A DNA stretch of 11,643 nucleotides from positions 1 to 11,643 of the forward strand of contig JAFGVZ010000157.1 of assembly GCA_016937725.1 (NCBI GenBank), written 5' to 3'. The stretch is from Paracoccaceae bacterium (GTDB lineage Bacteria; Pseudomonadota; Alphaproteobacteria; Rhodobacterales; Rhodobacteraceae). A program made the translations under genes and the position numbers. The notes below the pieces were generated by a model. The model was not told the DNA's origin and did no database searches. It worked only from the letters and a program-made list of their open reading frames with translations. Position 1 is the first letter of the stretch, and every line of letters begins with the position of its first letter. Of this stretch, positions 1 through 9,800 are shown one piece after another.

Positions 1-49
1 AAAACGGAAACAATGATCCGTTCTGGCAGACAGCGAGGCGCGCACCGCC

Positions 50-937
50 ATGGTGGACACGACACGGCTAGAAAAGCTTTTGGGCCGCGCGCCCGACCCG
101 GCCCCAAAGCGGCACGGGTCTTCCATGGTGCCTGCAACGCGCAACATGGCGCTTTCGGGGCCGCGTGACACGCGGCGCGAAGGGGCACGGTCAATGTCGC
201 CGCAACGTTTGGCGCAGGTCGAAGCGCAATGGGACAGTTTGCCCAGCTTTCAGCGCGACCCGGCACCCAATGCAAAGATCACCCAGTTCAACAAGCAAGC
301 CCGCGCGCCAGAGGTTGTCGCATTGTTCGACGTTTTACGCACGCAACTGGCCCAGACCTTCGCGGAACGCCGCGTGCGCACCTTGGCCATAACCGCGCCA
401 ACTGGCGGTTGCGGCACAAGCTTCGTGACCGCGGGCCTTTTGGCCAGTTTCGCGCGGCGCAACGAACAACGGGTGCTTGGGCTGGACCTGAACGCAGCTT
501 CCCCTGCCCTGCATCGGTTCTTCGAACTCGACAGCCCCGGTCCGATAGACCGGCTGATCTCTGGCGAGGTCGGCCCATATGAGCATTTGGTCAAGATCAC
601 CAGCCGCGTGGCGGTCGCGCTTGGCGCAAGCAATCCAACGCAGGATTTGCTGACACAAGCCATCTCGGCGCAGGAATTGGCCGAAATGCTGGACGAACTG
701 ACCGTTGATTTCGCACCAGAATTGGTGATCTGCGACCTGCCCCCCCTGCTGGAAGGCGATGCGGCCATGACCATCCTGCCACAGATGGGCGCAACGCTGC
801 TCGTCGCGGACAGCACCCGCACCACTGCCGCTGAAATTATGCAATGCGAACGCCTTTTAGCCGAGAAAACCGATTTTCTGGGCGTGATCCTGAACCAAAA
901 TGCGAGCGCGGCGCGTAGCTACGCCAAGCGCAGTTAA
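50..937 (+). CDS. CpsD/Wzc-type P-loop protein of polysaccharide assembly, probable pseudokinase
   Basis: A 295-residue protein with the fold signature of the cytoplasmic bacterial tyrosine kinase (BY-kinase) that partners Wzz proteins in capsule and exopolysaccharide export. Residues 1-95 are a polar, probably disordered N-terminal region; the P-loop domain covers about 95-285. The Walker A region (APTGGCGTSFV, about 116-126) lines up with the Wzc P-loop, but the ATP-binding lysine is Thr123. The Walker A' strand keeps its first Asp (D146 in LGLDLN), but the second Asp is Asn148 and the usual Arg is absent. Walker B is intact (VICDLPP, D229). There is no tyrosine-rich tail, only a single Tyr (YAKRS) near the end. 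The start at ATG 50 is preceded by GAGG at 35-38, and an in-frame stop at 14-16 rules out a longer protein. The wzz-like gene follows after 16 bases. Family membership is fairly sure; kinase activity is doubtful, so a scaffolding or regulatory role in chain-length control is inferred. Confidence 0.85.
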   Translation: MVDTTRLEKLLGRAPDPAPKRHGSSMVPATRNMALSGPRDTRREGARSMSPQRLAQVEAQWDSLPSFQRDPAPNAKITQFNKQARAPEVVALFDVLRTQLAQTFAERRVRTLAITAPTGGCGTSFVTAGLLASFARRNEQRVLGLDLNAASPALHRFFELDSPGPIDRLISGEVGPYEHLVKITSRVAVALGASNPTQDLLTQAISAQELAEMLDELTVDFAPELVICDLPPLLEGDAAMTILPQMGATLLVADSTRTTAAEIMQCERLLAEKTDFLGVILNQNASAARSYAKRS

Positions 938-942
938 CGGAC

Positions 943-947
943 AGGAG
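943..947 (+). promoter_or_regulatory. Ribosome binding site of the Wzz-like gene
   Basis: AGGAG lies 6 bases before ATG 954. It fixes this start over an in-frame ATG at 900, which would lie inside the end of the kinase-like gene. Confidence 0.7.
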
Positions 948-953
948 CAGACA

Positions 954-2318
954 ATGGGTCCGATCCAGACACTTGACGAACTTTTCAGCTTTCTGTCCCG
1001 CCGCGCGGCCCTTGTCGCGGCGGTCGCCTTCATTGCGACCATCGGCGCGATCTTCATCGCGCTGACAACGGACCACAGCTACGAAAGCCAAGCCGTCATT
1101 CAGGTTGAAGGCCCCAGCGTGGGCAGCGATGTCACCTCTGGCACAGTGCCTTCGAGCGCTGCGCGTCGGTTGGCTTCGGTTGAACAAAGGCTTATGTCGC
1201 GCGACAACCTGCTGGATCTTGCGGTGAAATACGACTTGTTCACCGGCATGACCCCACAAGAGCGCGTGCAGGGCATGCGCGAATCCATCCGGTTCGAAGT
1301 GGTAGCCGCCATCCGCGAGCGCGCGGCACTTGGCACAGACGTAACAAGCGAAAACCGTGCGCGCACCCTGACCGTCAGCGTGACCGAAGCCTTTGCAACA
1401 GATGCCATCGTCTCGCTTGTGCGGGTGATGACCGAAGCGGGCGACCCGCAGGTGGCCGCCGATATGGCCAATGAATTGGCGCAAGCCATCGTGCAGGAAA
1501 ACGCCTCTGCCGTGGCGGGCAACGTGCGCGAAGCGGTTGATTTTTACGCCCGGCAGGAAGAGCGGTTGAAGCAGGAAATCGACACCGTGGCGGCTGAAAT
1601 CGTGGCCTTCAAGGCCGAGAATTTCGACCTGCTGCCCGAAGCGATGGAAGATCGCCGCGTCGAGCAAGCAATCATCCGCGAAGAGCTATTGCGCGTAACC
1701 CGCGATATCGCCGCGCTGGAAAGCGAAATTGCGACCTTGGAAGAGCGCCGCACCCTGCGTGCCACCGAACAACGCCGCCTGAACGCTGCGCAGGAAGAAT
1801 TGCTGACCGCCCGGCGCGAGTTGGACCAATTGCGCCAACAATCCGAAGACTTGGAGCGGCTGGCCCGCGCCGCGCCGCAAGTGGCCTTTCAGCTAGATTC
1901 GCTGGAACGGCGCGAGTCTCAACTGCGCGAGCAATTGACCGACATCGCAGAGCGCCGCTTGACCGCCGCCTTGGGCGAGCAATTGGACAGCGATCAGAAT
2001 TTTGAACGCTTCGAAATGCTTGAAGCTGCGTTGCCTGCTGACTACCCTTCGTCACGGTCTCGTGCCTCTATGGTGGTGATGGGCTTGGCGGCAGGTCTGT
2101 TCCTTGGGCTGATGCTGTCCTACGCGATCGAATGGCTAAAGCCCGCCCTGCGCAGCGCCGCACAAGTTGAGCGGGAATTGGGCATGCAGCCGGTTCTGGT
2201 CATTCCTCGCCTTGAATTGCCCGCCGAAAAGCGCCGCCGCACCATCGGCTGGAGCGCAGGGGCCGCCCTTGTTCTGCTAACCGGGCTGGCGCTTGTCGCC
2301 ATGCGCATGAGCAGTTGA
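954..2318 (+). CDS. Wzz/GumC-type polysaccharide co-polymerase (chain-length determinant)
   Basis: A 454-residue inner-membrane protein that would control polymer length and work with the kinase-like protein upstream and the Wzy-like protein downstream. It has the Wzz layout: a short cytoplasmic N-terminus (IQTLDELFSFLSRR), a first membrane segment at about 17-39, a large periplasmic region, and a second membrane segment at about 370-393. A third hydrophobic segment, about 431-452, ends the protein. The periplasmic part from about 200 to 345 is rich in Glu, Arg, Leu and Gln with heptad-like spacing, so a long coiled coil is expected. The proline-rich motif usually seen just before the second membrane segment is reduced to LPADYP. 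No kinase domain is fused to the C-terminus, which fits the separate P-loop protein encoded upstream. The start ATG 954 was chosen for its ribosome binding site at 943-947. The stop at 2316-2318 is 10 bases before the next start. Confidence 0.9.
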   Translation: MGPIQTLDELFSFLSRRAALVAAVAFIATIGAIFIALTTDHSYESQAVIQVEGPSVGSDVTSGTVPSSAARRLASVEQRLMSRDNLLDLAVKYDLFTGMTPQERVQGMRESIRFEVVAAIRERAALGTDVTSENRARTLTVSVTEAFATDAIVSLVRVMTEAGDPQVAADMANELAQAIVQENASAVAGNVREAVDFYARQEERLKQEIDTVAAEIVAFKAENFDLLPEAMEDRRVEQAIIREELLRVTRDIAALESEIATLEERRTLRATEQRRLNAAQEELLTARRELDQLRQQSEDLERLARAAPQVAFQLDSLERRESQLREQLTDIAERRLTAALGEQLDSDQNFERFEMLEAALPADYPSSRSRASMVVMGLAAGLFLGLMLSYAIEWLKPALRSAAQVERELGMQPVLVIPRLELPAEKRRRTIGWSAGAALVLLTGLALVAMRMSS

Positions 2319-2320
2319 GG
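2317..2320 (+). promoter_or_regulatory. Ribosome binding site of the Wzy/ligase-like gene
   Basis: GAGG overlaps the stop codon of the wzz-like gene and sits 8 bases before ATG 2329, so translation of the two genes is probably coupled. Confidence 0.55.
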
Positions 2321-2328
2321 CATCGCGG

Positions 2329-3837
2329 ATGGGCAACGCAATCGCATATCTCGCGCTTCTGACATGGCCCTTGGCCATTCTGGTCATGTTCAAGCGCATG
2401 CCACCGGAACGGGCCTTTATCTGGGCCATTCTGGGCGGTTACATGCTGTTGCCGCAGCTTACGCGCATCGGCTTGCCGTTGCTGCCCGACCTTGACAAGG
2501 TGCTGATCCCGAACGTCACCGCCTTTATTGTTTGTCTTGCGCTGGTGCGCGAGCGCGTGGTCGTTGTCCCACAAAACCCGCTGGTTCGGGTTCTGCTGGT
2601 GCTGTTCATCCTGTCGCCCGCTTTCACGGTGCTCACGAATACCGAAGCCCTGCAATTCGGCATCGTCACCTCGGATTATACCACGTGGATGGGCATTTTC
2701 ACGCCCGCCAATGCGGTCATCCCCGGTCTACGGGTTTACGATTCGCTCTCGGTCGTGGTTGCGCAGATCATCTTCATGCTGCCCTTCTTCTTGGCGCGCA
2801 GCTTGCTCGCACATGAGCGCGCGCTTGCGGAATTGCCGCGCGCGCTGATCGTCGCCGGACTGATCTATTCTGCCCCGATCCTGATTGAAAACGCCATCGG
2901 CCCAGAGCTGCACCGCATGGTCTATGGCTATATTCAGCACGATTACGGACAGTCCATCCGCTTTGGCGGCTTCCGCCCCTATGTCTTCATGCCCCACGGG
3001 CTATGGGTCGCGTTCTTTGCCATGATGTGCTTTGCGTCTGCCCTGCTGCATGCGCGCCAAGCCAGCCCGGCAGAGCGCACACGCGCAGTTATTATCGCGG
3101 TCTGGCTGGGAATGATGCTGGTTTTGTGCCGCTCGGTCGGGCCATTGGCGCTGACGCTGGTTCTGGCCCCCCTCATCATTTTCTTCGGCCCGAAAATGCA
3201 ACTGCGCGTGGCCTCGCTCATGGCGCTGACCGCCCTGGCCTATCCGCTCTTGCGCGGGTCGGGCATTGTGCCTGCCGATGCGATGGTGCGCTTCGTGGCC
3301 GGCATTTCAGAGGACCGCGCCGAATCCCTCGGCTACCGGTTCACCAACGAAGACCTGTTGCTGGAACGCGCCGCCGACAAGCCCCTCTTTGGCTGGGGCG
3401 CATGGGGCCGCAACCTTGTCTACGATCCCGAAACCGGCGAGGCGATCACCATTTCCGATGGTCAATGGATCATCACCATCGGGCAGGCGGGTTGGCTGGG
3501 TTATATCGCAACCTTCGGCCTGCTCTGTGTGCCGATCTTTGCAGTCTGGTGGCGGTATCGGCAAATGCCCAATGCCGACATTCCCAAGATCGTTGGCTTG
3601 TTGGCGCTACTTTTGGGCGCAAATCTTGTCGACCTGTTGCCTAACGCAACACTTATTCCCTTCACATGGCTGCTGGCGGGCGCGCTATTGGGCCATGCCG
3701 AATTGCAGGCCAACCGCGTGCAGGCCGCGCGCCTAAGCAAACTACAAGCCGCCCCCACCCGAAAAGCGCTTCTGGCCACCGCCCAACCCCGACGCAGACC
3801 TGCCCAATTTCATTCCGAACAGGACCAAGTGTTATGA
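2329..3837 (+). CDS. Wzy/O-antigen ligase-like polytopic membrane protein
   Basis: A 502-residue, very hydrophobic protein with roughly ten to twelve membrane segments, from about residue 5 to 460, and a basic, hydrophilic tail (QPRRRP). A large polar loop at about 187-222 (between Ile-Glu-Asn and the segment after MPHG) and a second one at about 325-385 fit the two periplasmic loops of Wzy polymerases and WaaL ligases. The second loop contains Arg337 in GYRFTNED and the glycine-tryptophan motif FGWGAWGRN at about 354-362, matching the Wzy_C-type pattern of an arginine followed by a GxG-like turn. It would polymerise lipid-linked repeat units, or transfer the finished chain, on the periplasmic side. 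Standing directly after a wzz-like gene favours the polymerase role, but sequence alone does not separate polymerase from ligase. Its stop codon overlaps the start of the polyketide synthase gene (ATGA at 3834-3837). Confidence 0.82.
   Translation: MGNAIAYLALLTWPLAILVMFKRMPPERAFIWAILGGYMLLPQLTRIGLPLLPDLDKVLIPNVTAFIVCLALVRERVVVVPQNPLVRVLLVLFILSPAFTVLTNTEALQFGIVTSDYTTWMGIFTPANAVIPGLRVYDSLSVVVAQIIFMLPFFLARSLLAHERALAELPRALIVAGLIYSAPILIENAIGPELHRMVYGYIQHDYGQSIRFGGFRPYVFMPHGLWVAFFAMMCFASALLHARQASPAERTRAVIIAVWLGMMLVLCRSVGPLALTLVLAPLIIFFGPKMQLRVASLMALTALAYPLLRGSGIVPADAMVRFVAGISEDRAESLGYRFTNEDLLLERAADKPLFGWGAWGRNLVYDPETGEAITISDGQWIITIGQAGWLGYIATFGLLCVPIFAVWWRYRQMPNADIPKIVGLLALLLGANLVDLLPNATLIPFTWLLAGALLGHAELQANRVQAARLSKLQAAPTRKALLATAQPRRRPAQFHSEQDQVL
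3821..3824 (+). promoter_or_regulatory. Ribosome binding site and ATGA overlap at the start of the PKS gene
   Basis: AGGA lies 9 bases before ATG 3834, inside the end of the Wzy-like gene. The stop of that gene and the start of the PKS share the sequence ATGA (3834-3837), which suggests coupled translation and supports this start over an upstream in-frame one. Confidence 0.6.
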
Positions 3838-6800
3838 GTAACCAGCCCATTTCCACCGAGAATGACATTGCCATTATCGGCATGGCCGCGCATCTGCCAG
3901 GCGCCGCTTCTGTGGCAGAGTTCTGGGACAATTTACGCGCAGGGCGCTCTTCCATCCGGCGGTTGAGCGAACAGGACCTGCTCGATGCAGGCGAATCCCC
4001 CGCGATGCTGCGCAAGCCCAATTACGTGCCCTATGCCGCGCCACTGGACGGGTTTGCAGAATTCGACCCCGACCTATTCGGGTTTTCCCCAAAAGAGGCC
4101 GCGATCCTGGACCCGCAACACCGCCAATTCCTAGAGGTGGCGTGGGAAGCGTTCGAGAATGCAGGCCACCCGCCGCGCGGCGAAAAGGGCAAGGTCGGCG
4201 TGTTTTCCGGCTGCGGCATGGGCAGCTATTTCTACTTCAACATCTGCTCGAACCCGCATCTGGTCGATGATGTCGGCATGTTCCTGTTGCGCCATACCGG
4301 CAATGACAAGGATTTCCTGACAACCCGTGTCAGCCACATTCTGGACCTGCACGGGCCATCGGTGAACGTGCAGACGGCGTGCTCGACTTCGCTTGTCGCG
4401 GTGCATTACGCGGTGAATTCGCTGCTGACGGGCGAATGCGACATGGCGCTGGCAGGCGGCGTGACCATCGAGCTGCCACAGGGCCGGGGCTATCTGCACA
4501 AGGAAAACGAGATTCTCTCGCCCGACGGCGCATGCCACGCGTTCGACCATCGCGCCCAAGGCACGGTGTTCGGCTCTGGCGCGGGGGCCGTGGTGTTGCG
4601 GCGGCTGTCGGATGCTTTGGCCGATGGCGACCGGATCATCGCGGTTATCAAAGGCACGGCGATCAACAACGACGGCGCGCAAAAGGCGGGGTATCTGGCC
4701 CCCTCGGTCGAGGGACAGGCAGAGGCGATTGCCGAAGCCCACCAGATCGCGGGCGTGCCGTCTGACAGCATCACTTACGTCGAATGCCACGGCACCGGCA
4801 CCTATCTGGGCGACCCGATCGAGGTCGCGGCGCTGACGCAGGCCTTCGACAGCAACAAAACCGGCTTTTGCCGCATTGGATCGGTCAAAACCAATATCGG
4901 GCATCTGGACACGGCGGCGGGGGTTGCAAGCCTGATTAAGGTTGCATCGGCCTTGCAGCACCGCGAATTGCCGCCCTCCTTGGGGTATGAAGCGCCGAAC
5001 CCCGCCATTGATTTCGCGCATTCGCCTTTTGTCGTGAATGACGCGCTGACCCTTTGGCAAACCGATGGGCCGCTGCGGGCCGGTGTGAACTCGCTTGGCG
5101 TGGGCGGCACCAACGCGCATATCGTGTTGGAAGAAGCGCCCGCGCGCGCGGCGTCGGATGATAGCGACTGGCCCTTCCAGATCCTGACACTCTCGGCCAA
5201 ATCGAAAACCGCGCTTGGCGCAAATGCCGCGCGCTTGGCGGCGCATCTGCGCGCGCATCCCGAGCAGCCCTTGGCCGATGTGGCCTTTACCCTGAAAGAA
5301 GGCCGCACCGAACTGGACCAGCGCCGCGTGGTCGTGGCCGAAACCCATTCAGAGGCTGCCGACCTGCTGGAGCAGGACCACCCGCGCCGGGTGTTTACCC
5401 ATACCGCGCTCGACCGCCCCGACATGTGCTTCATGTTCCCCGGCGGCGGCGCGCAATATGCGGGCATGGCGCGCGAATTGTATGAAACCGAACCGGTCTT
5501 TGCCGAGTGGATGGACCGCGGGCTGGACCATCTGCAACCCAAGCTGGATTATGACATCCGCGCTTTGTGGTTGCCGGAAAAAGGGCAGGAAGCGGCGGCG
5601 AACGCGGCACTGACCCGTCCATCAGTGCAATTGCCGCTGATCATGATCACCGAATACGCGCTGGCACAGATGTTCATGGGTTGGGGGGTGGAGCCGCAAG
5701 TTCTGGTCGGCCATTCCATGGGCGAGAACACCGCTGCGTGCTTGGCGGGTGTGATGTCGTTCGAAGATTGCATTGGCCTTGTCCATCTGCGTGGGCGCTT
5801 ATTCGACACGGTGCCTGCGGGCGGAATGCTGTCGGTGCCGCTGTCGCTCGATGCACTGCGCCCCCATCTGGACGAAGATCACGACATCGCATCCATCAAC
5901 GCGCCGGAACTGACCGTCATTTCCGGCCCGCAAGCCGCTTTGGACCGCCTGCAAGCCAAGCTCGCCGCGGACGAGGTGGACGCCAACCGCGTCGCCATAG
6001 ACATCGCCGCGCATAGCCGGATGCTGGAGCCGATCCTGACCGCGTTCGGCGATTACCTGCGGTCGATCCGGTTGAATGCCCCACGCCTGCCAATTGTCAG
6101 CAACCTGACAGGCGACACCCTGACCGATGCGCAAGCGACCGACCCCGAGTATTGGGTGCAACACCTGCGCAACACGGTGCGTTTTGCCGATTGTATCGGC
6201 ACTTTGAGCGCAGTTCCGAACCGCATTTACGTGGAGATGGGTCCGGGCAAGGCGCTGTCGTCGCTTACGCGGATGCATGGCGCGGTGCCGGGCCAGCAGG
6301 TTTTGGCCGCTTTGCGCCACCCGGAAGAAGAGATCGCGGATGACCTGTATCATCTGGGCCTCCTGGCGCGCATCTGGGCCTTGGGCGGCACGTTCGACTG
6401 GGCGCAAATCTGGGGTGACGCCAAGCGCCACCGCGTCGAATTGCCAACCTATGCCTTCCAGCGCGCGCGCTATTTCATCGAACCGGGGCAGTCGACGGTT
6501 GACGCAGCCCCGAATCTTGAGCGCATTGACGACATTTCCCAATGGGGCACCAAGATCGCTTGGAAACCGGCCTATCCCGATTGCGATATCGACGTGGCCA
6601 GCGATCTGGGCACCGGCCCGCAGACATGGCTTGTCTTTGCAGATGAGGACGGCTTCGCCGCGCCCGTTACGGACCGATTGCGCCGCGCCGGTCACAAGGT
6701 AATCGAAGTGCGCGCGGGCGATACCTATGCGCGCAAATCCGAGACATCTTTCACCATAGCCCCGGAACACGGGCGCGAAGCCTATGCTCGTTTGCTGGCC

Positions 6801-9800
6801 GACCTGATTGCCAGCGGCACAGCACCCACGCGGATCGCGCATTTCTGGCTGGTCACGGGGAAAGAACGGTTCCGCCCCGGTTCCAGCTTTTTGCACCGCA
6901 ATATCGAACAGGGCTTTTACGCGCTGATGTTCCTGGCACAAGCCATGCAAAGCGAAACCCTGCCGCAGCCGGTGCATATGATCGTGTTCACCAATGGCGC
7001 ACAGGCTTTAGAGGGCGAGGCGCTGCGCTACCCTGAAAAGGCTATGATCGCGGGTCCTGCCCGCGTCGCCCCGCGCGAAATTGCGGGCCTGACCTGCGCG
7101 ACGCTGGATATTGACGCCAGCGCCACGCCCGACATGCTGCTGGAAGAGCTCTGCGCCACACCGGCAAACACAACAGCTCTGCTGCGCGCAGGCAAGCGTT
7201 ACGGTCAGGTTCTGCGCCCGATCTCCTTGCCAGAGGCTTGGCCCGACATTCCCGAGGGCGCGCATTGGATCATCACGGGCGGTTTCGGCGGTATTGGCCT
7301 GTCATTGGCCGAAGACCTGATCACACGCTTCAAGGCGAAGATCACGCTCATTGCCCGCACCCCCCTGCCCGACCGTGCAGACTGGGCGGGTTGGCAGGCC
7401 GATCATGGCCCCGCAGATCGCACCATGCGCCGCATTCTGGCCGTTGAACGGCTGGAAGCCTTGGGCGGACAGGTTCATGTCGCGGGGGCGGATGTCTGCA
7501 ATATTGACCAGATGCGCGATGCACTGGCCGCCGCGCAATCCCAACATGGTGCACCTTACGGCCTGATCCACGCCGCTGGGCATATGGCGGATGCGCCCAT
7601 GCTGGCCAAATCCACAGGAGATGTGGAAGAGGTCTTTGCGCCCAAGCTGCACGGCCTGCGCGTGATCGATAACCTTTTGCCAGATGGCAAGTTGCAGGTG
7701 ATGGTGCTGTTTTCGTCCAGCTCGACCCTGACCGCGCCCGCGGGGCAGGTGGATTATGTCGCTGCGAACGAATACCTGAATGCCTTTGCCCGCGCCCGTA
7801 TGGGCGGCAAAACGAAGGTCATCGCGCTGGATTGGGGCATCTGGGCCGAAGCTGGCATGGCCGCCGATGCGATGGCAGAGCGCCTTGGCCAAGTGCCAAG
7901 CGCGCCCGCGAACCCATGCGCCCAGCCACTTTACGACGAGATGGGCTTTGACCCGGCCGGCAACCGCCGCCTGACGCTGCGGCTTGGCTCCGAGCACTGG
8001 ATCGTGGACCAACACCGCACCCGCGACGGAGCGGCCATTTTGCCTGGCACCGGCTATCTGGACCTTGCCGCACAAGCTTTGCGCGCCCAAGGTGAAACCG
8101 CCGCGTTCGAATTGCGTGATCTGTATTTCTTCCGGGCCTTGGGCGTGCCGGATGGGGCGGCCCGCAAGCTGCGCGCCACCCTCGCGCGCACGCCGGAAGG
8201 CTATGATTTCGCGCTGCGCTCCGATGTCATGCATGGCGGCTCTGAGGAGTTCGTGCTGAACGCTCAAGCGCAGATCGCGCTTCTGGACGCCGCCGCGCGC
8301 CCCGCGCCGATCGACCCTGCGGCCATCTCCGCGCGCTGTCCCGATGTGACGACCGGCGCTGGCCTTGCCAGCCCGCAAGAGGCGCATCTGAACTTTGGGC
8401 CGCGCTGGCGGGTGCTGACCCGCACCGCCTATGGCAACGGCGAAGGGTTGGCGCATCTTGCCCTGCCCGATGCATTTAAGGGTGATCTGGAAGCAGGCCA
8501 TATTCTGCATCCCGCGCTTATGGACCTTGCCACTGGCTGGGCCATGGGGCTGATCCCCGGCTATAGCGGCGCGCATCTATGGGTGCCCCTGTCCTATGGC
8601 AGCGTGCGTGTCTGGGCCGATCTGCCGCAGCAGATTGTCAGCCATGCAAAGCTGCGGGGCGACAGCGATCCGGGCTTTGCCAGTTTCGACATCACGCTGG
8701 CCTCGCCCGAAGGCGAGGTGATTGCCGAGATCACCCGCTTCACCATCAAGCGGTTGGATCAGGGCAGCTTCGCCGACGCGCCCCCCATCCGCGCCGCCGA
8801 AGTGGAGCGCGACGCGCAAGCCAGCGCCACGCTTTCGCCCGCAGAGGAACGTCTGCGCGATATGCTGGCGTTGGGGATAACGCCCGCCGAAGGGGCAGAT
8901 GCTTTCTTGCGGGCGCTCGCGCTGGGGCAGTCGCCCATTGTCGTATCGTCCATCGACCCCAAAGCGCTGATCGCGCAAGTCGCGGCGGAAGCCAGCAAAC
9001 CTGCCCCCGAAGGCGGGTTCGAACGCCCCGATCTGGGCACAGATTACATTGCCCCGCGCAATGACGTGGAGCGCACGCTGACGGGGATTTGGCAAAGCTT
9101 GCTGGGGATTGACCAGATCGGGGTCGAAGACAGCTTCTTCGACTTGGGCGGCCATTCGCTGATCGCGGTGCGCCTGTTCGCGCAGGTGAAGAAAGCCTAT
9201 GGGGTGGATTTTCCCATCTCGGTTCTGTTCGAAGCCCCCACCATCGCCGCCTGCGCCGCGATGATCGCAGAGCAGACCGGCGCCAGCCTGACCGATACCG
9301 GCACCGACAACGTGGTGCAGATGCCCAAGCGCCGCCGCTTCAAACATCTTGTGCCCATGCATGACGGCGAGGGTGGGTCAAAGCCACCGTTCTTCCTTGT
9401 GGCGGGCATGTTCGGGAATGTGCTGAACCTGCGCCACTTGGCCACGCTGGCGGGCCGCGACCGGCCGTTTTACGGGCTTCAGGCGCGCGGGCTGTTCGGC
9501 GGGGAAGATCCGCATGACCGCATAGAAGATGCCGCCGCCGACTACATCGCGGAAATCCGGCAAGTGCAGCCGCATGGACCCTATAGCCTTGGTGGGTTCT
9601 CTGGTGGTGGGATCACGGCCTATGAAATGGCGCGCCAACTCGAAGCCGCCGGAGAGGTGGTCGACATCGTTGTCATGCTCGATACGCCGTTGCCCCTGCG
9701 CCCAGAGCTGACCGCACCTGACAAAGCCATGATCAAACTGGCGGAACTCAAGCGCAAAGGCCCCGCCTATCTGTCGGAATGGTGGCAGTCGCGCAGCGCT

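Noticed and set aside
2..16. The last codons of an upstream gene ending at TGA 14-16 (reading Lys-Arg-Lys-Gln-stop)
   Set aside because: Only four codons are visible, which is too little to support a gene; it serves only to show that the first gene cannot start earlier in its frame.
1..49. A promoter or regulatory site before the first gene
   Set aside because: Only 49 bases are visible and they show no convincing -35/-10 pair or inverted repeat; the operon may well start further left.
900..953. An earlier in-frame ATG for the Wzz-like gene
   Set aside because: It overlaps the end of the upstream gene by 38 bases, while ATG 954 has AGGAG at the right distance and gives the usual short Wzz N-terminus.
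3666..3833. An in-frame upstream extension of the PKS by 56 codons
   Set aside because: It lies wholly inside the end of the Wzy-like gene in another frame, encodes a low-complexity Arg/Pro-rich stretch with no domain, and ATG 3834 has a ribosome binding site and an ATGA overlap.
4131..5348. Long open frame on the - strand (405 codons) opposite the KS
   Set aside because: GC-rich coding DNA commonly leaves the opposite frame open; the translation is rich in Arg, Ala, Gly and Gln without any recognisable motif, and the + strand KS is unmistakable.
6550..7270. A possible hidden DH or ER between AT and KR
   Set aside because: The stretch fits the structural half of the KR (for example the proline-containing GPARVAPREIAGL segment) and has neither a dehydratase HxxxGxxxxP motif nor an ER nucleotide motif.
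7302..8576. Long open frame on the - strand (424 codons) opposite KR and DH
   Set aside because: Same shadow effect; no motif, and the + strand carries complete catalytic domains.
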